DNA of 61,542 bases. Origin: Wolinella sp052173415 (lineage in GTDB: Bacteria > Campylobacterota > Campylobacteria > Campylobacterales > Helicobacteraceae). The position numbers and the translations under genes are program-made. Location: the NCBI GenBank assembly GCA_052173415.1, contig JBQMYQ010000007.1:1-61542 (forward strand). The letters are read 5' to 3'. Below, one piece after another: positions 18,180 through 26,978 of this stretch (positions are counted from its first letter, which is position 1; each line of letters starts with the position of its first letter). The notes below the pieces were generated by a model. That model was given only the letters and a program-made list of their open reading frames with translations, had not been told where the DNA came from and did no database searches.

Positions 18180-18790
18180 TGCGCCTCTCCTTGCGATTCC
18201 CCCAAAATGTCCCTAATGATTCGCTCGCGCAGCTCATCGACACCCTCTTTGCTCAGCATCGAGACAAAACACGCATCGCTAAAAAGATGCTTTAGTTTAT
18301 GCTGCTCGTTCTTATTTAGTTTATCCATTTTGGTAAAGACTCTAAACATACGGGAATCACCCCTCTGTAAGCTTTGCAGCATTTCCCAAGCCTGCTTATC
18401 GATCGCTAAATCCGTATGACGCGCATCAATGAGCTGGATAAAAAGTTTAATGGATTTGCGCGATTGCAGGAATCGCACTAATTTTTCGCCCCACTCCTTA
18501 CGCATATTTTTGGACACTTTCGCATAGCCAAACCCGGGCAGATCCACAAGCCACAGAGGAATCACCGCCTCTTCGCGTCGCCAATGCGCCTCAAAGTAGT
18601 TGATGAGCTGCGTCTTACCCGGAGTGGAGGAGCTTTTGGCTAGCCCTTTAGCTTGCGTGATGAGGTTAATGAGCGTGCTTTTCCCCACGTTGCTCCGCCC
18701 GATGAAAATCACCTCGCTGTATTGCGGCGCGGGAGCTTGAGCCAGTGAGCTCGCCGAAGTGAGGAATCGCGCGCTTAGAGGCTGGATCAT
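18176..18790 (-). CDS. engB: Ribosome biogenesis GTPase EngB/YsxC
   Basis: Small GTPase needed for large-subunit assembly. The 204-residue product has G1 GRSNVGKSTLIN (residue 31), G2 Thr in SSTPGKTQLIN, G3 DLPGFG, G4 TKMDKL and the G5 region SMLS. Full length. ATG overlaps the lptA stop by 4 bases. Confidence 0.96.
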   Translation of the reverse strand: MIQPLSARFLTSASSLAQAPAPQYSEVIFIGRSNVGKSTLINLITQAKGLAKSSSTPGKTQLINYFEAHWRREEAVIPLWLVDLPGFGYAKVSKNMRKEWGEKLVRFLQSRKSIKLFIQLIDARHTDLAIDKQAWEMLQSLQRGDSRMFRVFTKMDKLNKNEQHKLKHLFSDACFVSMLSKEGVDELRERIIRDILGESQGEAH

Positions 18791-19305
18791 CTCTGTTCAG
18801 ACTTGTGTGCGGATTCCTGATTTTGCACCGCTTCTTTATTTGGCTTCTCTTCAAAAGTAAAAATGAGCCTCGCTGGATGCGTATCATCGCCCGCGACGTT
18901 CGCAAATCCGCTCACGCGATTAATAATAATCTGCTCGCCTTTGATGGTGTTACTTTTGCCCGATTCCTCCAAAATGGCGTTACCCAAGAGGCTGTATTCA
19001 TTGCTCATCACATCAAAAATCGCACGCTCTGAGCTACCACTAAGAATCCGCCCATCAGGAAGCGTGAAAGAAAACTCCACCTCACCCGTTGCCTCATAAC
19101 GTTGCGGGCGATTTTTCTCATCAAAAAAGACGACAAGCTCCTTAGAAGTGAGGCGATCCTTGCCCTTAATCACGACCACATCGCCCTGCATGAGAGTTTT
19201 ACGCTCCGCCTCATTTGCCACAAAATATTTTGCCGTGATCTCCACCTGCTCCCTTGCAAAAAGGCTCGCCATTAAAAGCACGATTCCCGCCATTAACCTC
19301 ATCAT
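18787..19305 (-). CDS. lptA: LptA periplasmic lipopolysaccharide bridge protein
   Basis: LptA forms the periplasmic filament carrying LPS from LptC to LptD. The 172-residue product has a signal peptide (MMRLMAGIVLLMASLFA) and an OstA-type beta-jellyroll (about 20-150; e.g. KTLMQGDVVVIKGKDRLTSK). Its ATG overlaps the lptC stop (ATGA), and lptA-lptC-kdsC is a conserved LPS cluster. Confidence 0.88.
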   Translation of the reverse strand: MMRLMAGIVLLMASLFAREQVEITAKYFVANEAERKTLMQGDVVVIKGKDRLTSKELVVFFDEKNRPQRYEATGEVEFSFTLPDGRILSGSSERAIFDVMSNEYSLLGNAILEESGKSNTIKGEQIIINRVSGFANVAGDDTHPARLIFTFEEKPNKEAVQNQESAHKSEQR

Positions 19306-19853
19306 TCACCGCCATTTTGAAATAAGAAAACTGCCTTAACCTCTTGTGCCCTCACAATCCCACTCTCAGAATCGTAGCGGATATTTTTCCCCTGCGCACG
19401 ATGATTTGTGTGGATAAATTCAAATTCCCCCTCGCCTTTAAAATAACGCTTCGCAAGATCATATTCACCTTTTTGTGTGCTAAAAGAGCTCTCGCGGGTA
19501 TATTTCACCCCCTCTGGGAATATGAGCATTTTGCCTCGCTTGATTCCCAAATCCGCGCTAAGTCGCTCGATTTTCCGCTCTTTAGGAAGAAACTGCGCCA
19601 AATTAAGTCCCTTAATAATGTCCTCACGAGGGAATCGATAACCCCGCTCGCCCGTAGCATGGCTCAAAACCCCTTGCGCGCTGACTTCATAATAACTGAA
19701 GCGATCAAGCTCCATGTAAGCGACATTTTTATTGCGCGATTCCAAATCATCACCCAGGAATCGTGGCTCATACATCATCACTACGCCGATTCCTAGGAGT
19801 AATAACAGGGTAAAAAACAGATGAAGGCTACTCCCAAAGTGCCAAAAACGCAT
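19302..19853 (-). CDS. lptC: LptC-like inner-membrane LPS export protein
   Basis: A short N-terminal membrane helix (LFFTLLLLLGIGVVMMY) is followed by a periplasmic beta-jellyroll domain, the form of LptC, which receives LPS from LptBFG and hands it to LptA. The ATG at 19853 is preferred: GGAGAG lies at the right distance, and it overlaps kdsC by 26 bases; GTG/ATG starts at 19868/19865 are alternatives. Position between kdsC and lptA supports the call. Confidence 0.82.
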   Translation of the reverse strand: MRFWHFGSSLHLFFTLLLLLGIGVVMMYEPRFLGDDLESRNKNVAYMELDRFSYYEVSAQGVLSHATGERGYRFPREDIIKGLNLAQFLPKERKIERLSADLGIKRGKMLIFPEGVKYTRESSFSTQKGEYDLAKRYFKGEGEFEFIHTNHRAQGKNIRYDSESGIVRAQEVKAVFLFQNGGE

Positions 19854-20322
19854 CAAGCTCTCCATCACGCTCTAAAATATTCTCGATCATCTCCCGCACA
19901 GCCCCCTTGCCACCGCAAGAATCAAGCAAAACATCGACCCGATTCGCAACTAATTTTGCGCAATCTTTCGGGGCAAAGGCGATTCCCACTTCAGCGAACA
20001 TTTTAAGATCATTGAGGTCATCGCCGATTCCCGCGATTTGCTCCTTGCTAAGCTTTAGCCTCTCCGCGATTTCGCGCACTTTCGCGCCCTTATCTTTCAC
20101 GCCTTGAAAGAGAAATTCGATTCCAAGCTCGCGCGCACGTCGCTCCACAATTTTTGAACTTCTTCCCGTGATTATGGCACTTTTGCGCCCCAGTTTGTGC
20201 CACGAACTCAGCGCGAGCCCGTCTTTGACGCTAAAGCACTTCATCTCGCCACCATTTTCATCAAAATAGAGCATTCCATCGCTCAGCGTCCCATCGACAT
20301 CAAGCACGAGCAGCCTAATCAC
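19828..20322 (-). CDS. kdsC: 3-deoxy-D-manno-octulosonate 8-phosphate phosphatase
   Basis: HAD-family phosphatase producing Kdo for lipid A core. The 164-residue product has the nucleophile motif LDVDGTLSDG at residue 7, ITGRSS (motif II) and GIGDDLNDLKM (motif IV), without a cap domain, as in KdsC tetramers. It starts with GTG that overlaps the TGA of hisB in its repaired frame (GTGA), which shows that the two genes were translationally coupled. Confidence 0.93.
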   Translation of the reverse strand: MIRLLVLDVDGTLSDGMLYFDENGGEMKCFSVKDGLALSSWHKLGRKSAIITGRSSKIVERRARELGIEFLFQGVKDKGAKVREIAERLKLSKEQIAGIGDDLNDLKMFAEVGIAFAPKDCAKLVANRVDVLLDSCGGKGAVREMIENILERDGELDAFLALWE

Positions 20323-20890
20323 AGCACGCCCTTAGTGCTGGGCATTCCCATGCGCTCATTTTTGCTGCACGCACGTCGCAATGCCACAGCCAACGCCTTA
20401 AACGCCGCTTCGATGATGTGGTGGCGATTTTTCCCGCGTTTTTGAATGGTGTGCAGGCCGATTCCCGCATTAAAGGCGAGCGCGCGGAAAAACTCCTCAC
20501 TAGCTCCGCGTCAAAATCCCCAACCATTCCCGCAACCTCAAGCTCACACACCAAAAAGGGGCGATTGCTAATATCCAAATCACACTCCACGCATGCTTCG
20601 TCCATTACGACTGCGGCATTTCCATAACGTTCGATTCCCTGCACGGGGTAAAGCGAATCGTGCAAAAGCCCTCCAAGCACGATTCCCACATCTTCGACGC
20701 TATGGTGGAAATCAACCTGCAAATCACCCTCGCACACAAGCTCCAAATCCCACAGTGCGTGCTTGCTCAGTGCTTCAAGCATGTGGTCAAAAAAGCCAAC
20801 ACCCGTCTGCACCTTCGCACTCCCACTGCCATAGAGCTCCAAGCTCGCGCGGATTTTTGTCTCTTTAGTCAAACGCTTACTCTGTTTCAC
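20319..20890 (-). pseudogene. hisB: Imidazoleglycerol-phosphate dehydratase with a one-base frameshift
   Basis: The first about 135 codons give a normal HisB (GFFDHMLEALSKHALWDLEL, DFHHSVEDVGIVLGG, MVGDFDAELV). After ELVRSF the frame is lost: the open frame ends in an unrelated tail. Adding one base restores the family C-terminus including NRHHIIEAAFKALA and PSTKGVL, ending at TGA 20319 exactly overlapping the kdsC GTG. The gene length of 572 is one short of a multiple of three. The loss sits at an A5 (plus strand) tract at 20488-20492; six bases would encode RSFFRALA. Either a real loss of HisB, a slippage site, or a sequencing error. Start is GTG 20890. Confidence 0.88.
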
Positions 20891-20893
20891 GCC

Positions 20894-21718
20894 TCACTCC
20901 GTAATGACAAATGCGCCACTTGCGATGGGCTCACTCGCAATAAAATCCCTCGCCTCTTCCTCGCTTTGAAACCCAGAGAGCAATACGCGATAAATAGGCG
21001 CGCCATCGAGCCAAAATTCGCGCACAATGGCTCTGTAACCTTGAATACTGCTGTTTTGCGCCCTAAATCGCTCCGCGCCCTCTCTTTTTCTAAACGCTCC
21101 AATCTGCACCAAGAATCGCCCCATTTTCGCGCTAGGTGCGACATTCCCGACTTCAAATTCATGGGAATCGACGACCTCTTGCGGAATCGGAGCGGACGAT
21201 TTTTTAGAAATCACGCCACCAAAGCCGATCACCTCAAGCGTTACAGGAGCAGTTCCTTTTTTAAGCATATCAATCTCGCGTGCCGCGACGTTTGAGAGAT
21301 CGATAATCCGTCCCGGCACAAAGGGGCCACGATCGTTAATCCGCACGATGGTGCTTTTGCCATTTTCACGGTTGGTTACCTTGACAATGGTATTCATCGG
21401 CAACGTCTTGTGTGCAGCAGTGCGTGCATACATGCTATACGTCTCGCCATTTGAGGTCTTTTTGCCATGGAAGGTTGGTCCATACCAGCTCGCGATTCCG
21501 CTAGATGTGTGCCCCAAATCCACAGAACTCGGATGATACCACTTCCCGCCGACTTGATAAGGGCGCATGGTCGCGCGCTGGATTTGCGGGCTATCACGCA
21601 CCTGCGAGGAATCCACCCGCGTAGGATCGATATGACCGTATCTGCCACCGCCACTTGAGCACGCGCTTAAAAAGAGTAAGGGCACTACAAAAAGCAGCAG
21701 ACTAAGGCGCGCGGACAA
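20894..21718 (-). CDS. rlpA: RlpA-like septal lytic transglycosylase lipoprotein
   Basis: The 274-residue lipoprotein has a lipobox (LLFLSACSSGGG), a double-psi beta-barrel domain (GIASWYGPTFHGKKTSNGE near 80, then VRINDRGPF) and a C-terminal SPOR domain (about 195-270) that binds denuded septal glycan. RlpA cleaves glycan strands during division. The start is TTG 21718, preceded by a perfect AGGAGGT six bases away, inside the mltD end (17-base overlap). Confidence 0.93.
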   Translation of the reverse strand: MSARLSLLLFVVPLLFLSACSSGGGRYGHIDPTRVDSSQVRDSPQIQRATMRPYQVGGKWYHPSSVDLGHTSSGIASWYGPTFHGKKTSNGETYSMYARTAAHKTLPMNTIVKVTNRENGKSTIVRINDRGPFVPGRIIDLSNVAAREIDMLKKGTAPVTLEVIGFGGVISKKSSAPIPQEVVDSHEFEVGNVAPSAKMGRFLVQIGAFRKREGAERFRAQNSSIQGYRAIVREFWLDGAPIYRVLLSGFQSEEEARDFIASEPIASGAFVITE

Positions 21719-22844
21719 GCTTTACCTCCTCTTTAAGGGTGTGGCTGGAGTCATTTTGCGAGACTTTGCGCGCATTTTCACGCTTTAGCACCGGAATAAT
21801 GAGGCGCTGATTAAGCGAAAGCGCACTCGTGCGCAAGTTATTGGCGATCTTAATCTCCTGGAGCGCGATTTTATAGCGTTTAGCGAGCCCATAAAGCGTA
21901 TCGCCCTTTTGCACCCTGTGGACATAAAAGATCTCATCGTTGGCGTTTTCGCGGTAATTTTGCTTAAAACTCGCAAGTCGCTCATAGGGCAGATAAACAT
22001 TGTATTCGCGCCCTGTTACGGGCGGAGTGAAGGCGTATTTGAACTGGCGATTGTATTTTTTCAGCTCTTCAAGCGAGATTCCCGCACCCTGCGCGACATG
22101 GTAAAGGTGCGTGCCGCCTTTGACTTTCACCGTGGCAATCGTCGTTAATGCACCGCGATTAAGGAAATATTCATAATCTGAGCTCTTCAGCGCGTCGATA
22201 TTGCGAAACATCATCGCAAAAGAGAGGATTTTGCGGATATAAAGGCGCGATTCCCGCGGGAGATAACGCTTCTTGCTGTCGAGCAAAACGCTCAGTTCAT
22301 CACTCCCCGCCTGCGCAATCGCCCGCTTCAGCCGCCCCTCGCCACAGTTATAGGCAATCGCGGCGAGATACCATTTACCAAAAATCCCCTGCAAATGCTT
22401 CAAATAGGTAATCGCCACTTCCGTAGAGCGCACAGGATCGCGTCGCTCATCGACATATTCATCAATCTTAAGTCCGAATATTTTCGCTGTTTGGGGCATG
22501 AATTGCCACAAACCTGCAGCCTTTTTGCGCGAATAAGCACGCAGAGAAAACTCCGATTCCGCCATGGCAAGATAGAGAAACTCTTGGGGAATCTCCGCTT
22601 TTAAAATCATCTCTTTAAGCAAAGGGACGAATTCATACGCCTCGTCATAACGCTTCAGCAAGCGTTCCCTGCGCATTTCGTTTAGAAATGTGTTCTTCAT
22701 GCTTAAAAAATTTTCATCATAAAGGAACGAGGGTTCCACGCCAAAAATCTCCAAAACAAGCTCGTCGTGGTTGTTGTAGGTGGAGTTGTTGAAGGACGCA
22801 AAAAGCATGGAGTTAAAAATTAAGCAAAATATTAGGGCTCTCAC
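21702..22844 (-). CDS. mltD: MltD-like membrane-bound lytic transglycosylase with LysM
   Basis: The 380-residue product has a signal peptide, an SLT domain (catalytic Glu in LAMAESEFSLRAYSRKKAAG near 90, then GLWQFMPQTAKIFGL and AIAYNCGEGRL) and C-terminal LysM repeats (VQKGDTLYGLAKRYKIALQEI near 310). It cleaves peptidoglycan in the periplasm. GTG start preceded by AAGGAG. rlpA-mltD pairing is conserved in Helicobacter. Confidence 0.93.
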   Translation of the reverse strand: MRALIFCLIFNSMLFASFNNSTYNNHDELVLEIFGVEPSFLYDENFLSMKNTFLNEMRRERLLKRYDEAYEFVPLLKEMILKAEIPQEFLYLAMAESEFSLRAYSRKKAAGLWQFMPQTAKIFGLKIDEYVDERRDPVRSTEVAITYLKHLQGIFGKWYLAAIAYNCGEGRLKRAIAQAGSDELSVLLDSKKRYLPRESRLYIRKILSFAMMFRNIDALKSSDYEYFLNRGALTTIATVKVKGGTHLYHVAQGAGISLEELKKYNRQFKYAFTPPVTGREYNVYLPYERLASFKQNYRENANDEIFYVHRVQKGDTLYGLAKRYKIALQEIKIANNLRTSALSLNQRLIIPVLKRENARKVSQNDSSHTLKEEVKLVRAP

Positions 22845-22942
22845 GAGTCTCCTTGTGTAAGGGAGTATTCCGATTTCACGGGGATTTTAAAGCCTAGATT
22901 ATACTTTCGCATTCTTAAAATGTTACCTAAAATGCGCGATTT

Positions 22943-23716
22943 TCATGCTAATTTGCTAAAAAGTCTATGCGCGTTTTCATCGCTTAAGCGTTCAATCTCA
23001 GGAATCGTGCTGCCCAAAACTTCGGCGATTCTCGCGGCGATGAGCGGAATATAGCTTGGCTCATTGCGCGTCCCTCGATGCGGATGAGGCGCAAGATAGG
23101 GCGCGTCGGTCTCTAGGAGGATTTTATCATTGGGAATTTTAGGCAAAATCTCAATGAGGCGTCGCGCGTTTTTAAAAGTCGATACCCCTCCAATCCCATA
23201 ATAAAATCCCTGCTCTGCAAGCTCCAAAAGCACACTATCGGCGTTAAAACAGTGCAAAACTCCGCTCAGCCCAAGAGCCGATTCCTTCAATATTTCATAG
23301 CTATCATTAGACGCCTCGCGGATATGAAGAATGAGTGGTTTGCAAAACTCCCTAGCAAGCTTGATTTGAGCTAAAAAACACGCCTTTTGACGCGCTTTCT
23401 CCTGCGCGCGCCCCTCCTCACTCCCCTCAAGGCGATAATAATCAAGTCCGCATTCGCCTACAGCAACACATTTTGGGTGCACAAGCGCGTCTCTTAGAAG
23501 CTTTTCATCGTAACCATCGATATTGTAAGGGTGGATTCCTGCGGCAAAATAGACTTCGCTAAATTGCTCGCTAAGCTCCCTTGCGCGAGGGAGATCTTTT
23601 ATATCTGCGCCGGGAATCACAAAGCGCGTAACCCCAAGCTGCATCGCGCGCGCAATCACCTCCTCTATATCCTCATAAAAACAGGGGCTATCCAAATGGC
23701 AATGGGTGTCAATCAA
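22943..23716 (-). CDS. tatD: TatD-family metal-dependent hydrolase/DNase
   Basis: TIM-barrel hydrolase of the TatD family, proposed 3'-5' DNase/quality-control activity. Motifs: IDTHCHLD at the N-terminus, AAGIHPY, GECGLDYY, LHIREASND, HCFNAD, LETDAPYLAPHPHRG. The frame is open to a TTG at 23746, but the TTG at 23716 sits behind AGGAGG and yields the standard MIDTHCHLD start, so it is chosen. Divergent from ribE. Confidence 0.93.
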   Translation of the reverse strand: MIDTHCHLDSPCFYEDIEEVIARAMQLGVTRFVIPGADIKDLPRARELSEQFSEVYFAAGIHPYNIDGYDEKLLRDALVHPKCVAVGECGLDYYRLEGSEEGRAQEKARQKACFLAQIKLAREFCKPLILHIREASNDSYEILKESALGLSGVLHCFNADSVLLELAEQGFYYGIGGVSTFKNARRLIEILPKIPNDKILLETDAPYLAPHPHRGTRNEPSYIPLIAARIAEVLGSTIPEIERLSDENAHRLFSKLA

Positions 23717-23807
23717 GAGGAATCCTCCTACTCTTAAACTCTGCAAAATAGCGACTTGCGTATTCTATGATAAAATCCGCGATGGAACAAATCTTGAGGA
23801 ATCGCCC

Positions 23808-24419
23808 TTGTTTACCGGACTTATTCGCGAGCTTGGGAGGGTTGAGTCGCTTTCTCTTCCTAAGCTAAAAATCAGAGCCAAATATACCCCCAAAATCGGC
23901 GATAGTATCGCAATTAATGGTGCATGTCTCACAGTGACTTCGCTCTTTAGTGGCGGTTTTGAAGTGGAGCTTAGCAAAGAGAGTCAGAAAATACTCGCGC
24001 TAGAAAACTATAAAGAGCTCGTCCATATCGAGCCTGCAATGCGCCTAAGCGATCGCGTCGAAGGGCACATCATGCAAGGGCACATCGATGGAATCGGCAC
24101 GATTAGGCGCATTCAAAAAATGACTACAGGAATCGACTTTTTTATTAGCGCAAACCCCACGATTATGCGCTACATAATCCCCAAAGGAAGTGTAGGAATC
24201 GATGGAATCAGCCTTACAATCAATGAGGTGTTAGGCGATTCCTTTCGCCTAAGCATTATCCCTCACACGCTCAAAGAGACGCTGTTTTCGTGCTATACGA
24301 TCGGGCGCAGAGTGAATATCGAGACGGATATGATTGTGCGCTCCATTGCCCACTTGATGGCAAAAAGCGAGGAATCGCCCACGTGGAGCGAGATTGATTC
24401 CATGCTGATGAGCTACTGA
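23808..24419 (+). CDS. ribE: Riboflavin synthase alpha subunit
   Basis: Dismutates two 6,7-dimethyl-8-ribityllumazines to riboflavin. Two tandem lumazine-binding barrels are visible (IAINGACLTVTS near 42 and VGIDGISLTINEV near 140). The frame extends 34 codons upstream, but TTG 23808 behind GAGGA gives the hallmark N-terminus MFTGLIRELG, so this start is chosen. A TATGATAAAAT stretch around 23766-23776 may hold the -10 box. The end touches the flhX ATG. Confidence 0.94.
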   Translation: MFTGLIRELGRVESLSLPKLKIRAKYTPKIGDSIAINGACLTVTSLFSGGFEVELSKESQKILALENYKELVHIEPAMRLSDRVEGHIMQGHIDGIGTIRRIQKMTTGIDFFISANPTIMRYIIPKGSVGIDGISLTINEVLGDSFRLSIIPHTLKETLFSCYTIGRRVNIETDMIVRSIAHLMAKSEESPTWSEIDSMLMSY

Positions 24420-24694
24420 TGTCCAGTCGCCTAAAAGCCGCTGCGCTTGCTTACGATTCCCAAAAACAGCGCGCACCCGTGCTTCTTGCCAAAGGGCAGG
24501 GGGCAATCGCTGAAAAAATCATCGCCAAAGCAAAAGAGCTTGAGATTCCCCTGTTTCAAAATGAGCTTCTAGTCGGATCGCTCCTTGATGCGCCACTAGA
24601 TAAGGAGATCCCACCCGTGCTCTATCGCGCCGTTGTGGAGGTGTTTGTGTGGCTTTATAAAAGTGAGCAAAAGGCGCAACTCTCCAAAAATTAA
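24419..24694 (+). CDS. flhX: FlhX, orphan FlhB C-terminal-domain homologue
   Basis: This 91-residue protein matches only the cytoplasmic C-terminal domain of the flagellar export switch FlhB. It aligns with the part after the NPTH autocleavage site (RAPVLLAKGQGAIAEKIIAK, VLYRAVVEVF). In H. pylori such an orphan next to riboflavin synthase can partly replace the FlhB C-terminal fragment. ATG overlaps the ribE stop. Its 3' end overlaps the convergent lptF/G gene by 4 bases. Confidence 0.85.
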   Translation: MSSRLKAAALAYDSQKQRAPVLLAKGQGAIAEKIIAKAKELEIPLFQNELLVGSLLDAPLDKEIPPVLYRAVVEVFVWLYKSEQKAQLSKN

Positions 24695-25749
24695 AGTCGT
24701 CTCCATAGCCAAATCGCACCCCCAGCAAAGAGTAAAAGTGGCAGAAGCAGGCTCGCTTCAGGCTGGATAAATCCGCTCATTGAGAGGCGCGAGAGGGCGA
24801 AAAATATCCCCCACGCAAGCAACGCCCCAAGAATCGCAACAAGCGCGCTGGAGGCGAGATTCCCATAGCGAGCCGTGATGGGCATATAGCGCGCAATAAA
24901 GACCATACACAAAGGTGCGAAAAAAGGAAAAAGCGCAAGCGAGTAGAGGATTCCTCGAATTTTTTGTGAGTTTAGCTGTTGCGCTTTGAGGAGGATTAGC
25001 GATTCTAGCGCATCGACAATCGAAACTGCCCCTTGCTCCTCATAAATGCTATCCAAAATACGCGGTCTAAACCCTTCCAAAATCTCCATATGCGCGAATT
25101 TCTCTACTTGTAAGGGACTTTTGCCTAGCTTCAACGCTTCGGGAAGCTTCATCGAGCGCACATTAATAAGTTGCCAGTGATTCTCCATAAAATGCGCCTC
25201 TTTAGCCTCGAAAAACTCCGCAAGCTGCCCATTGCGCAACGTATAAACTTTGACATTTTCGCCCTTTTGGAGCAGGGGATAAATCTTTTCAAAAAATACA
25301 TAGCTGTCATTATATTTTACAAAAAGTTCGCGCTTAAAACTGCCAATATACCCCTTGTCCAAAAGGGAATCTACTTTTTCTCTAGCATAAGCAAAAGATG
25401 TAGAATTTAAAATTACAAATAAAATTGTAAATAAAAGTGAAAGGAGAAAAACGGGCAGAGAGATTGATTTTTGAGAATATCCAAGCGACAAAAGAGCGGT
25501 AAATTCCCCCGTGCGGGCAAGCACAACCAAAAACAGAATCTGCGCGAGGATCAGCGAGAGAGGTAGCACAAACCCCAGCGCATAGAGCGCATCATAAAAG
25601 ACAAAAAGGACAACGAGATTCGCTGATGATGGGAGATCTTCAGCAAATTTTAAGAGGTCGATTCCTACAAAAAATCCCTCAAGCGCAGTCAAAATGATAA
25701 AGAAATACTTAAGGTAGAATTTTCCGAGGAATCTAAGAGCTAGAGACAT
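24691..25749 (-). CDS. LptF/LptG-family LPS export permease
   Basis: Inner-membrane permease of the LptBFG transporter. The 352-residue product has three N-terminal and three C-terminal membrane helices flanking a periplasmic domain (about 110-255), the YjgP/YjgQ layout. It follows pth with no gap. Whether it is the F or G paralogue cannot be decided without the second copy, which is outside the window. Confidence 0.85.
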   Translation of the reverse strand: MSLALRFLGKFYLKYFFIILTALEGFFVGIDLLKFAEDLPSSANLVVLFVFYDALYALGFVLPLSLILAQILFLVVLARTGEFTALLSLGYSQKSISLPVFLLSLLFTILFVILNSTSFAYAREKVDSLLDKGYIGSFKRELFVKYNDSYVFFEKIYPLLQKGENVKVYTLRNGQLAEFFEAKEAHFMENHWQLINVRSMKLPEALKLGKSPLQVEKFAHMEILEGFRPRILDSIYEEQGAVSIVDALESLILLKAQQLNSQKIRGILYSLALFPFFAPLCMVFIARYMPITARYGNLASSALVAILGALLAWGIFFALSRLSMSGFIQPEASLLLPLLLFAGGAIWLWRRL

Positions 25750-26346
25750 CTATTTTTCGCTTTTTTCTGTGGATTGTGTGAGTTTGAATGAATAGCGTGA
25801 AACAAAGCGATCCCACGCAAAATCTTCACCCAAAGCCTCGTGAGTAAATGCTTCCAAAAGCTTCACGCCATGTGGAATCACATAGGTAGCGAGCATTTGC
25901 TCCTCTTCATCGCGAAATTTTGCCAAAACGTAATCCGCTACGCTAAGACCTTGTGATGGCTTGGCAATCCCGATACGCACGCGATAGTAACCATTTCCTA
26001 GATGCTGATCTAGTGATTTTAGTCCATTATGACCGCCACTACTACCGCCAAATTTTAGACGCACCGCACCAAAGGGCAAATCAAGATCATCATGGATCAC
26101 AAGAATTTTCTCAGGCTTAAAAAAGGAGGCAACGGCGAACGCCGATTCCCCAGAGAGATTCATAAAAGTGGCAGGCTTAAGAAAAAGGAGCTCGCCCTCT
26201 TTCTTAAGCTCGCCTTTAAATTGGGGCTTAGAGACATGGAGTGCGCTCCTGCGCTCCAAAAAGGCGTCTAAAAGCCTAAAACCGATATTGTGGCGTGTGT
26301 GCTCGTATTCTTTGCCGGGATTCCCAAGCCCGATAATGAGTAGCAC
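25750..26346 (-). CDS. pth: Peptidyl-tRNA hydrolase
   Basis: Releases tRNA from prematurely dissociated peptidyl-tRNA. Motifs: LGNPGKEYEHTRHNIGFRLL (catalytic His near residue 20), FMNLSGES, VIHDDLDLPFG, GGSSGGHNGLKSL, and YRVRIGIAKP. 198 residues, GTG start. Conserved order rplY-pth-lptF. Confidence 0.97.
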   Translation of the reverse strand: MLLIIGLGNPGKEYEHTRHNIGFRLLDAFLERRSALHVSKPQFKGELKKEGELLFLKPATFMNLSGESAFAVASFFKPEKILVIHDDLDLPFGAVRLKFGGSSGGHNGLKSLDQHLGNGYYRVRIGIAKPSQGLSVADYVLAKFRDEEEQMLATYVIPHGVKLLEAFTHEALGEDFAWDRFVSRYSFKLTQSTEKSEK

Positions 26347-26367
26347 ACGACACCGCGGATAGGGAAT

Positions 26368-26904
26368 CTACTTCGCTTTGATCACGCCTACAATCGCGAC
26401 GCTCTCTCTTTCGATCACTCTTACGCCCTCATGCACAGGAAGATCACGGATCAAAATCGAATCACCTACGCCAAGCTCACTCACATCAAGCTCATAAGAT
26501 AGAGGAAGCTTCTCGGGTGCGCACTTGACCTTGATACGCTTTTTAGAAAGAACCAAAACGCCCTTATCCTTAAGCCCTTTTGCGCTTCCCTTAGTCTTCA
26601 CAGGAATCGAGAATTTCGCCTCGATTCCTGTCTGTGCCAACATCAAATCAACGTGCAAAAGGTCGCTTGTTACGGGATCCTTCTGATATTCTTGCACCAC
26701 AACTTTAAACTCTTTGCCCCCCACTTTCACAGGGAAAACAACCTCGCTTTTGTTCTTCATCGCACGGATAAAGTCATTTTTCTTAAAGGCACAATGGGTA
26801 TTATTCTGACCTTTGCCATAGATGTTGGCAATTAGATAACCATCGTTTCGCAAAGCCTTCGCCTCAGACTTGGAAATACTCTCTCTAATTTTTCCCTCTA
26901 ACAT
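26368..26904 (-). CDS. rplY: Ribosomal protein bL25 (Ctc type)
   Basis: 5S rRNA-binding ribosomal protein; the 178-residue product is the long general-stress (Ctc/TL5) form with N-terminal L25 domain (about 5-92) and C-terminal beta domain (about 95-178). Good ribosome binding site AAAGGAACTCC before ATG. It lies in the tal-rplY-pth cluster. Confidence 0.93.
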   Translation of the reverse strand: MLEGKIRESISKSEAKALRNDGYLIANIYGKGQNNTHCAFKKNDFIRAMKNKSEVVFPVKVGGKEFKVVVQEYQKDPVTSDLLHVDLMLAQTGIEAKFSIPVKTKGSAKGLKDKGVLVLSKKRIKVKCAPEKLPLSYELDVSELGVGDSILIRDLPVHEGVRVIERESVAIVGVIKAK

Positions 26905-26978
26905 GGAGTTCCTTTGTTTAAAATTGCCTTTTTACGCAAAAAGCCGTGCATTTTATCCCACAATAGGATAAAAATCTC

